Positions 7,270-13,900 of a stretch of 20,429 nt of DNA are shown here, one piece after another. Positions within the stretch are counted from its first letter, which is position 1. Every line of letters starts with the position of its first letter. The notes beneath the pieces are model-generated. The model was not told the origin of the DNA. It was given only the letters and a program-made list of their open reading frames with translations, and did not search any database. This DNA is from Porphyromonadaceae bacterium UBA7555 (GTDB lineage Bacteria; Bacteroidota; Bacteroidia; Bacteroidales; Muribaculaceae): assembly GCA_002478045.1 (NCBI GenBank), contig DLLT01000007.1, forward strand, positions 1 through 20,429, written 5' to 3'. A program made the position numbers and the translations under genes.

Positions 7270-8915
7270 TATTCTACCGGTATTACTTTGAGCCGATCGC
7301 CCTGTTCGTTGACTATGGAGCGGTAGTAGCGCTCGTTATATCCACCGTAGGCGGGCTTGTCGGCAAGCCCGTAGGGGGTGCGGCTGAAGGTGCCGTCTTC
7401 GTTTTGCTTTTTGATGTTTCCATCCAAGTATTTGACAAAGAGCATATCGCCCAAAGCGCGGTAATCCTTGGTGCATTTTTCGGCCCAATAATTGGTGACT
7501 TCGGCGAGGTACTTGGCTGCATCGTCATAGGACAGGGTGCTGCACATTTCCTCGGCTTTACCGGCGCTGACGGTCATTTGGGTTTCGAGGTCATCCTGAA
7601 CTTTGCGGATGTCGCCAATCATTTGGCTGTAACGGTTGTAGGCTTGATTGGCTACGTAATTGGTGACCCAGAACATCGAGTCCCAGGAGAGTGTGAGCAG
7701 GTCGCCGTTGTCGTGTGCAAGCTGGTAGGGCGGCATCTTCAGGCTGTTGAATACGGGTATGTATACGCAGGTGTTGGCATCATCAACGCCGAACCACAGA
7801 ATGCCGCGCATAGCGGCGGGGCGAGCGTTGTTGATGTCAGCCACGAATGAGAATGCTGTCTGTTGAGTGGCAATGGCTCGCTCGTGTGTGTATTCGACGC
7901 CGTCCACTTTGTAGGTCAACGGACGCCAACGATAGGGAACGTCAAATGGTCCGGCACCTATGTCTTTGGTCATATCCATAGGTGTGCCTTCGAAGTGGTC
8001 GCGCATCATATCCTTGAGGTCTTGCGCCGTCAATTGTCGCTCGGGGCGCACCCATAGCGGCATAGGCTCGCCTTGTCCGCGCAGTATCCAGGGCAGATAG
8101 GCGTCCATGCTGCCTTTGGCGGTAAATCGATTGAAGTAGCTCCAAACGCGTCCATCGCAGCCGCGCATGGACAGCATATCGTACACCGAATATGCACGCG
8201 AAAAGTCAAAGTCTTCGTCCTTGCCCTTGTAGTATCCGCATTTTCGGGCAAAGGAAATGACGTCCCGGCTGTACAGCGTTTCCGGGTCTTTGAGCGGGAA
8301 GGTGTGTATGCGCGCGTTGTTGGCGTGTCCGCTGATGTATCCGTCGGGTACACGACGAGCCACCCATACGGCGCCTTTGTCGTGCTTGCCCTTGCCAATG
8401 AGTTCCATAATCCATACTTCATCGGCATCGGCGATGCTGAAGCTTTCGCCGCTTGAAGCATAACCGTATTTATCAACGAGCGAGGTCATTACGGCAATGG
8501 CTTCGCGAGCGGTGCGTGCACGTTCCAAGGTGATGTATATCAACGAGCCGTAGTCTATGAGGCCTGTGCCGGACAGCTCGGGACGTCCGCCCCATGTAGT
8601 CTCGGAAATGGTCAGGCCGAACTCGTTCATATTGCCTATCGTCGAATAGGTGTGAGGCACTTCATCAATTTCGCCCAGCGGCTTTTGTGTGTCCCATTCG
8701 ATGATGGCACGTTTGGTACCGGGGGCGTGGTCGCCTCCTATGTGCGAGTATAGCTCGCCGTAAAGCTCATGGCTGTCGGCGGCGTACGTAATCATGGAGC
8801 TGCCGGTGAAAGTGGCGCCAGGAGTTGCTATAAGGCTTGTGCACGCCTCGGTGGGGGTGGCGGCAAATGTCATGGCAAAGGCGGCTGCCATGACGGTTAT
8901 GGTCTTGATATTCAA
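7269..8915 (-). CDS. Secreted C69-family dipeptidase
   Basis: This 548-residue protein is an Ntn-hydrolase of peptidase family C69 (PepD-like dipeptidases). A signal peptide (MNIKTITVMAAAFAMTFA onward) ends just before C25 in EACTSL. In this family the cysteine becomes the N-terminal nucleophile after processing, so the signal cleavage or a short pro-peptide cut probably exposes it. Other typical segments are YAADSHE, STIGNMNEFGLTISETTWGGR, YGSLIYITLERARTAREAI and SGHANNARIHTFPL. The likely location is the periplasm, where it would cut short peptides. It is the first gene of a minus-strand run; a TATATTTG box lies about 67 bp upstream, and its stop codon overlaps the next gene's start. Confidence 0.93.
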   Translation of the reverse strand: MNIKTITVMAAAFAMTFAATPTEACTSLIATPGATFTGSSMITYAADSHELYGELYSHIGGDHAPGTKRAIIEWDTQKPLGEIDEVPHTYSTIGNMNEFGLTISETTWGGRPELSGTGLIDYGSLIYITLERARTAREAIAVMTSLVDKYGYASSGESFSIADADEVWIMELIGKGKHDKGAVWVARRVPDGYISGHANNARIHTFPLKDPETLYSRDVISFARKCGYYKGKDEDFDFSRAYSVYDMLSMRGCDGRVWSYFNRFTAKGSMDAYLPWILRGQGEPMPLWVRPERQLTAQDLKDMMRDHFEGTPMDMTKDIGAGPFDVPYRWRPLTYKVDGVEYTHERAIATQQTAFSFVADINNARPAAMRGILWFGVDDANTCVYIPVFNSLKMPPYQLAHDNGDLLTLSWDSMFWVTNYVANQAYNRYSQMIGDIRKVQDDLETQMTVSAGKAEEMCSTLSYDDAAKYLAEVTNYWAEKCTKDYRALGDMLFVKYLDGNIKKQNEDGTFSRTPYGLADKPAYGGYNERYYRSIVNEQGDRLKVIPVE

Positions 8916-8981
8916 AATGGTACTTTTAGGTGGTTATGAATTAATCTATCGGGAGCGCGTGGTTGCTTCCCTCCGAAAGTG

Positions 8982-8989
8982 CAAATATA
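8982..8989 (-). promoter_or_regulatory. -7 box of the C69 dipeptidase operon
   Basis: TATATTTG on the minus strand matches the Bacteroidetes TAnnTTTG -7 element, about 67 bp ahead of the ATG at 8915. No convincing -33 TTTG was found at the usual spacing. Confidence 0.6.
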
Positions 8990-9079
8990 CGATTTTTTTG
9001 TGAGAATACCCTCGGCTGTCGCGTCGTAAGAGTGTGAAAATGCGCCCGCACTTCCGTTGTTTTTTTGAATACGCGGGTG

Positions 9080-9110
9080 TTGTGGATGCGGTGCATTTTT
9101 CGTACCTTTG
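9080..9110 (+). promoter_or_regulatory. Promoter of the RsmI-like methylase
   Basis: TTGT (9080-9083), a 19-bp spacer and TACCTTTG (9103-9110) match the Bacteroidetes promoter form. Initiation would fall at about 9115-9118, on the ATG at 9118, so the mRNA may be leaderless. The box lies inside the longer open frame beginning at 9034, which argues that 9118 is the true start. Confidence 0.68.
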
Positions 9111-9117
9111 TGCCGCA

Positions 9118-9900
9118 ATGAAATCCCCGGCCGACACAGACGATACGCGTACGCAGGGCTTGGAGCCGTCGACGGCACGTGTCGCCGCATCGGTTCGTGC
9201 CCCGGCGTTGTATCTTATTCCCGTGCCTCTGTCCGATGGTCCGGTGGAGGATGTATTGCCGGCACGCAATATTGAGATTGTTAAGTCGATACACTACTTT
9301 ATTGTGGAAAACGTCCGGTCGGCACGTCGCTTTCTCAAGCGTTGCTGCCGTGACATTGATATTGACAGCCTCGAATTTGTCGAGCTGAGCGAGCATACTG
9401 ATGCAGCGGCGGTGGCGCCGATGCTTGAGCCGTTGCGTTGTGGTCATAATATGGGCGTCATCAGCGAAGCCGGGTGCCCGGCCGTAGCCGATCCGGGCGC
9501 TGATGCGGTGGCTGTAGCCCAGCGCGAAGGCCTGCGTGTGGTTCCTCTTGTTGGACCGTCAAGCATCCTGATGGCGTTGATGGCCAGTGGTATGAACGGC
9601 CAAAGCTTTGCTTTTCACGGCTATCTGCCCATAGATGCATCGGCACGTACGCGCGCTTTACATCGACTGGTACAGGCGATACAGCGCGAACGGCAGACCC
9701 AGATATTTATCGAGACGCCGTATCGCAACGACCGCCTCATTGCCACCCTGATTCAGACACTGCCGGCGCAGATGCGCTTGTGCGTGGCTGCCGACATTTC
9801 AGGCGCCTCGGAAAATATCATCACCGATACACTTGCAGGATGGCGTCGTCGCAAATACTGCTATAACAAAATACCCACCATATTTCTATTGTTCGAATAA
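9118..9900 (+). CDS. RsmI-like SAM-dependent methyltransferase (tetrapyrrole methylase fold)
   Basis: This 260-residue protein has the tetrapyrrole (corrin/porphyrin) methylase fold of RsmI, the enzyme that 2'-O-methylates C1402 of 16S rRNA. The core starts at about residue 29 with ALYLIPVPLSDGP; then come HYFIVENVRSARRFLK, the SAM-loop region GVISEAGCPAVADPG (113-127), and VGPSS (145-149) followed by SGMNGQSFAFHGYLP and IETPYRN. It is the shorter Bacteroidetes type, and the rRNA target is inferred from homology rather than shown. A polar tail of about 28 residues precedes the fold. I chose ATG 9118 over 9034 because a promoter box ends at 9110. It is followed 3 nt later by the WalJ-like gene. 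Confidence 0.88.
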   Translation: MKSPADTDDTRTQGLEPSTARVAASVRAPALYLIPVPLSDGPVEDVLPARNIEIVKSIHYFIVENVRSARRFLKRCCRDIDIDSLEFVELSEHTDAAAVAPMLEPLRCGHNMGVISEAGCPAVADPGADAVAVAQREGLRVVPLVGPSSILMALMASGMNGQSFAFHGYLPIDASARTRALHRLVQAIQRERQTQIFIETPYRNDRLIATLIQTLPAQMRLCVAADISGASENIITDTLAGWRRRKYCYNKIPTIFLLFE

Positions 9901-9903
9901 ATC

Positions 9904-10953
9904 ATGTCACCTATGCCAAAACGCCGTCGCCGCTTGTCACGCGCCCTGGACGATATGCCGGGGCTGTTTGATAATGTGGATATCGATTTGACCGAAGCGG
10001 ATAACCGTGCGGCTGTTGCGGCGCCCAAGGCTCCGGTTTCGCCCGATGCATCCAATCAAGACATTCTGATAAATACTTCGGCTCTTGAACGTCCGCAAAA
10101 GTTGCTGTTTATATCCTTCGGAAGCGGCAGCAGCGGTAATTGTGCGTATATAGGAGCACCGGGAGGACGCGGCGTACTCATAGATGCCGGCGTGGACTCC
10201 AAGAAAGTGACTGCGGCACTGGAGGCCAACGGCTTGGATATAAAGAAGATTGCGGGTATTATTCTGACGCATGATCACAGCGACCACGTGCGGTATGCGT
10301 ATTCGTTGCTGCGTAACAATCGCCACATGCTGTTGTATTGTACGCCGCGTTGCCTTTCGGGCATATTGCGTCGCAGCAGTCTGTCGCGTCGCATCAAGGA
10401 CTATCATAAGCCTATATACAAGGAATTTGCTTTTGAGGCTGCCGGACTGAGTATCACGCCCTTCGAGACCAGCCATGATGGTACCGACAATGTCGGGTTC
10501 GATATTGACACCGGTCTGCGCCACTTTGTGGTGGTGACGGACACGGGCTATCTTACCGAGCGTGCAGAGACGTATGTGCGCCGAGCTAATTACTTGATGA
10601 TAGAATCGAATTACGATCTCGAGATGTTGCACAATGGTACTTATCCGCCGTATTTGCAGGCTCGTATCGAAAGCGAATGCGGTCATATGGATAACCGCCA
10701 GGCTGCGGCTGCCGTGGCTTCGGTGGCCGTTGAACATCCCGAAGCGCATCTAAGTCATGTCTTTCTGTGCCATCTGTCGCACGACAATAATACGCCTGAG
10801 ACGGCTACGAGGACTATGCGTAAGGCACTCGAAGAAGTCGGACGCAAGGTGATGTCGGCGGATTATGCAGTCATGCCGGCTCCCGGAACTTCGGATGTAC
10901 TGTTGGCTGCTTTGCCTCGCTTCGAGTCCAGTCCGCTGTACGTGTTGCGCTGA
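9904..10953 (+). CDS. WalJ/YycJ-like metallo-beta-lactamase fold hydrolase
   Basis: This 349-residue protein carries the metal site LTHDHSDH (121-128; H123, H125, D127, H128) of the MBL fold, preceded by FISFGSGSSGNCAYIG. The middle and end show the YycJ/WalJ signatures SHDGTDNVGFDI, VVTDTGYL, ESNYDLEMLHNGTYP, SECGHMDNRQAA and LSHDNNTPE. Members are putative nucleases linked to cell-wall or DNA-repair stress in other bacteria; the substrate is uncertain. Before the domain is an extra segment of about 66 residues, basic then acidic, that family members usually lack. A TTG at 10102 would start the protein exactly at the usual place (MLFISFGSGSSG). I kept the ATG at 9904 because of the 3-nt spacing to the methylase and because TTG starts are uncommon. 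Confidence 0.88.
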   Translation: MSPMPKRRRRLSRALDDMPGLFDNVDIDLTEADNRAAVAAPKAPVSPDASNQDILINTSALERPQKLLFISFGSGSSGNCAYIGAPGGRGVLIDAGVDSKKVTAALEANGLDIKKIAGIILTHDHSDHVRYAYSLLRNNRHMLLYCTPRCLSGILRRSSLSRRIKDYHKPIYKEFAFEAAGLSITPFETSHDGTDNVGFDIDTGLRHFVVVTDTGYLTERAETYVRRANYLMIESNYDLEMLHNGTYPPYLQARIESECGHMDNRQAAAAVASVAVEHPEAHLSHVFLCHLSHDNNTPETATRTMRKALEEVGRKVMSADYAVMPAPGTSDVLLAALPRFESSPLYVLR

Positions 10954-11135
10954 CGGCCCATGCAGGTGGATGTTTGCTCGAGGCATTCATCTTTTATTTC
11001 CTATTTTGTGCTCTTCGCGAGTTTAGATATTTGCGATCGTTTTGTTGTGTATGTCTATGCTGTCGCGTATGCGTTCTTTTGTAGTATTCGCACCTAAGTC
11101 GTTGAATTTGCTGAAAAATCACGGTATTAAAGAAA
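10954..11135. other. Intergenic stretch between convergent genes
   Basis: I see no supportable open frame, RNA gene or repeat here. It separates the WalJ-like gene from the pckA terminator. Confidence 0.5.
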
Positions 11136-11176
11136 AATAGAGGAGGGTGTCCCATATCGGGATACCCTCCTCTATT
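11136..11176 (-). terminator. Intrinsic terminator of pckA
   Basis: Arms of 18 nt (11136-11153 and 11159-11176) pair with a single G-U wobble around a 5-nt loop. On the minus strand the hairpin is followed by TTT and then T-rich sequence, placing it about 30 bp after the pckA stop. The plus strand lacks a U-tract, so it mainly serves pckA. Confidence 0.9.
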
Positions 11177-11207
11177 ATAGGAGTTTGACGAGTGTCAGTG
11201 CTGCAGC

Positions 11208-12851
11208 TTAGAGCTGAGGACCGGCAGCAACGAGTGCCTTACCGGCAGCGTTGTTCTCGTATTTGTTGAAGTTCTTGATGAAGCGAGCTGCGAGGTCTTT
11301 GGCCTTGACGTTCCAGTCTTCAACGTTGGTGTAGGTGTCGCGCGGGTCGAGGATCTTGGGATCTACGCCGGGCAGTTCGGTGGGCACTTCGAAGTCGAAG
11401 ATGGGGAGCTTCTTGGTGGGAGCTTTGAGAATTGAGCCGTCGAGGATGGCATCGATGATGCCGCGGGTGTCGCGGATGGAGATACGCTTGCCGGTACCGT
11501 TCCAGCCGGTGTTGACCAAGTATGCCTTAGCACCGGATTTTGTCATCTTCTTAACGAGTTCCTCTGCATATTTGGTGGGATGCAGTTCCAAGAAGGCCTG
11601 ACCGAAGCATGCCGAGAAGGTGGGGGTGGGTTCGGTGATACCGCGTTCTGTTCCGGCGAGTTTGGCAGTGAAGCCGCTCAGGAAGTAGTACTTGGTCTGT
11701 TCAGGTGTCAGGATGGATACAGGAGGCAGAACTCCGAATGCATCGGCGCTTAGGAAGATGACGTTCTTAGCGGCGGGACCGGCGCTGATGGGGCGTACAA
11801 TCTTCTCGATGTGGTAGATGGGATAGGATACGCGGGTGTTCTCGGTGACGCTCTTGTCGGCGAAGTCTATCTTGCCGTTTTCGTCAACGGTTACGTTTTC
11901 GAGAAGGGCATCGCGACGGATGGCGTTGTAGATGTCGGGTTCGCTGTCTTTGTCGAGGTTGATAACCTTGGCGTAGCAGCCGCCTTCGAAATTGAAGACG
12001 CCGTTGTCGTCCCAGCCGTGTTCGTCATCGCCGATGAGCAGACGCTTGGGGTCGGTCGAAAGTGTGGTTTTGCCTGTTCCGCTGAGGCCGAAGAAGATGG
12101 CGGTGTTTTTGCCTTCCATATCGGTGTTGGCGCTGCAGTGCATCGAAGCGATGCCGCGCAGAGGCAGGAAGTAGTTCATCATCGAGAACATACCTTTCTT
12201 CATTTCGCCACCATACCAGGTGTTGATGATTACCTGCTCGCGGCTGGTAATGTTGAATACAACGGCGGTTTCGCTGTTCAGACCCAGCTCCTTGTAGTTC
12301 GTAACTTTGGCCTTGGAGGCATTGTATACGATGAAGTCGGGGGTGAAGTCGGCGAGTTCGTCAGCGGTGGGGCGGATGAACATATTGGTTACGAAGTGAG
12401 CCTGCCATGCAACTTCCATAATGAAGCGCACTGCCATGCGAGTGTCTTTGTTTGCACCGCAGAAGCCGTCAACGACGTAGAGTTTCTTGTTGCAGAGCTC
12501 ATTGACTGCGATCTCTTTGACAGCTTTCCAAGCTTCTTGGCTTGCGGGCTTGTTGTCGTTTTTGTATCCCTCGGTTGTCCACCAAACGGTGTCCTTGGAG
12601 TTCTCGTCCATTACGATGAATTTGTCTTTGGGCGAGCGGCCGGTGTAGACGCCGGTCATTACGTCTACAGCACCAAGTTCGGTGACTTTGCCTTTCTCGT
12701 AGCCTTCAAGCGAGGGTTTGGTCTCTTCGTTAAAAAGCTCATCGTAGGTGGGGTTGTACACGACTTCGGTGGTGCCGTTGATACCATACTTGGCAAGCGC
12801 GGCCTTGATCTCGGGCAGACGTTGCTGTTTGATTTCTTCGAGTTTGCTCAT
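11208..12851 (-). CDS. pckA: Phosphoenolpyruvate carboxykinase (ATP)
   Basis: This 547-residue enzyme interconverts oxaloacetate and PEP with ATP/ADP. In gut Bacteroidales it commonly works in the carboxylating direction on the way to succinate; that direction is known for the group and only inferred here. Clear motifs are the substrate loop GRSPKDKF (71-78), WYGGEMKKG (212-220), the P-loop GLSGTGKTTLSTD (255-267), the metal site GDDEHGW (274-280) and the DTRG and ERG/T segments in the C-terminal half. Length is normal for ATP-type PEPCK. The gene stands alone, with its own -7 box about 73 bp upstream and a strong terminator. Its codon use looks strongly biased, as expected for a highly expressed gene. 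Confidence 0.97.
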   Translation of the reverse strand: MSKLEEIKQQRLPEIKAALAKYGINGTTEVVYNPTYDELFNEETKPSLEGYEKGKVTELGAVDVMTGVYTGRSPKDKFIVMDENSKDTVWWTTEGYKNDNKPASQEAWKAVKEIAVNELCNKKLYVVDGFCGANKDTRMAVRFIMEVAWQAHFVTNMFIRPTADELADFTPDFIVYNASKAKVTNYKELGLNSETAVVFNITSREQVIINTWYGGEMKKGMFSMMNYFLPLRGIASMHCSANTDMEGKNTAIFFGLSGTGKTTLSTDPKRLLIGDDEHGWDDNGVFNFEGGCYAKVINLDKDSEPDIYNAIRRDALLENVTVDENGKIDFADKSVTENTRVSYPIYHIEKIVRPISAGPAAKNVIFLSADAFGVLPPVSILTPEQTKYYFLSGFTAKLAGTERGITEPTPTFSACFGQAFLELHPTKYAEELVKKMTKSGAKAYLVNTGWNGTGKRISIRDTRGIIDAILDGSILKAPTKKLPIFDFEVPTELPGVDPKILDPRDTYTNVEDWNVKAKDLAARFIKNFNKYENNAAGKALVAAGPQL

Positions 12852-12923
12852 TGTTGTTGATATTAATCTTGTTTTACCTTAGTTTCAGTGCGTTAGCCTT
12901 TATTTGGCCTTGTTTTTCAAGTG

Positions 12924-12931
12924 CAAAGTTA
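12924..12931 (-). promoter_or_regulatory. -7 box of pckA
   Basis: TAACTTTG on the minus strand lies about 73 bp before the pckA ATG and is preceded by an A-rich tract. No clear -33 element is present at the usual distance. It implies a leader of about 65 nt. Confidence 0.6.
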
Positions 12932-13110
12932 GCAACTTTTTTTGTTATGTAATATATATATGTATGTATTATGGAAATTTTTCCGTATTAAATAATCTTA
13001 ATGTGGCATATATGGCTAATGACAGCCTTCGTTTTCATTATATGACAGAGGCAAACGGCGTGCCAAATATGCAGTTGGCATGGGTTGCAGACAGTAAAAT
13101 ATAATATTCG

Positions 13111-13118
13111 TATCTTTG
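13111..13118 (+). promoter_or_regulatory. -7 box of the GNAT gene
   Basis: TATCTTTG matches TAnnTTTG; a TTG at 13085-13087 lies 23 bp upstream, slightly farther than usual. Initiation near 13123-13126 supports starts at 13131 or later. Confidence 0.55.
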
Positions 13119-13130
13119 TGTCCGAAAACA

Positions 13131-13721
13131 ATGATGATTATTACTAAACGACCAATTTCCAAAAATATGCAACGACAAATCACCTTACGGGCTGTCACTA
13201 CAGACAATCCGGATTATACAGCTATTGAGGCTCTGTTCGTACGAGCTTTTCCCGAAAGCGAACGCCGTGACTTGGATGCTCAGGCGTATAATGTGGATAG
13301 TGAGTCTGTTCCAATGACGTGCTATGCTGCGTATTGCGATGATTCGGGCGAATTTGCCGGGTTTATAACTGTTTGGCTGCTTGATGGATATAGATATGTA
13401 GAGCATTTTGCCACGTCCGAAAGCATACGCAACGGCGGCATTGGCGGAGCAATCATCGATGCCATTACGGCCATAAATCCGGATGTACCCATGGTCTTAG
13501 AAGTCGAGCCTGAAAGTTTCGGCGAGATGGCGTGTCGCCGCATCGGCTTTTATGAGCGCCACGGTCTGCGGCTTTGGCGCGGGTACGAATACATACAGCC
13601 CCCATATCGTCCCGGCGGCGAGAGAGTTTGTCTAATGATTATGGCTACGGAAGGGCTGGATGCCGAGCGCGACTATGATCGCGTGGTGGGTGGCATTATC
13701 TCGCGAGTTTACCCGAAATAA
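13131..13721 (+). CDS. GNAT-family N-acetyltransferase
   Basis: This protein of 196 residues (184 if it begins at ATG 13167) has the GNAT fold: an N-terminal TLRAVTTDNPDY strand/helix, LFVRAFPESERR, a central FAGFITVWLLDGYRYVEHFATSESIRNGGIGGAII segment whose RNGGIGG is the acetyl-CoA pyrophosphate loop, then VLEVEP and RRIGFYERHGLRLW. Such enzymes move an acetyl group from acetyl-CoA to an amine; the acceptor cannot be told from the sequence. ATG 13131 is chosen because a -7 box ends at 13118; ATG 13167 matches the usual family start equally well. It has its own promoter region, divergent from pckA, and lies 179 bp before pheT. Confidence 0.88.
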   Translation: MMIITKRPISKNMQRQITLRAVTTDNPDYTAIEALFVRAFPESERRDLDAQAYNVDSESVPMTCYAAYCDDSGEFAGFITVWLLDGYRYVEHFATSESIRNGGIGGAIIDAITAINPDVPMVLEVEPESFGEMACRRIGFYERHGLRLWRGYEYIQPPYRPGGERVCLMIMATEGLDAERDYDRVVGGIISRVYPK

Positions 13722-13860
13722 TATGGATTGTGGAATGTCGAATTTGGAATTGCTTGATTGGATTTTGGGTCTTTAATAGACATAAGGATTCTGTCTCGCG
13801 GCTCTTTTATATTAATGTATAAAGGTCGGGTGGCGGCGGCGCTAATTGAAAAAAAGTTTG

Positions 13861-13868
13861 TAACTTTG
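13861..13868 (+). promoter_or_regulatory. -7 box of pheT-yebC
   Basis: TAACTTTG lies 32 bp before the pheT ATG in a 179-bp gap. The upstream -33 element is not clear. A leader peptide or T-box was looked for and not found. Confidence 0.5.
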
Positions 13869-13900
13869 CAAGTCATAAGAACGCAAACATATTTACATCC

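Noticed and set aside
9034..9117. Upstream extension of the methylase to ATG 9034
   Set aside because: The promoter box at 9103-9110 falls inside it, and the extra residues do not resemble the family.
9937..10749. A 270-codon frame antisense to the WalJ-like gene
   Set aside because: It lies opposite the metal-binding domain, and its composition looks like a reverse reading.
11811..12860. A 349-codon open frame antisense to pckA
   Set aside because: It mirrors pckA codon bias; the pckA protein is unmistakable and the antisense product shows no recognisable motifs.
12904..13104. 66-codon frame between pckA and the GNAT gene
   Set aside because: It is AT-rich, crosses the pckA promoter region and has no recognisable features.
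13722..13900. Possible leader peptide or T-box ahead of pheT
   Set aside because: I found no Phe-rich short frame, no T-box-like sequence and no terminator/antiterminator pair.
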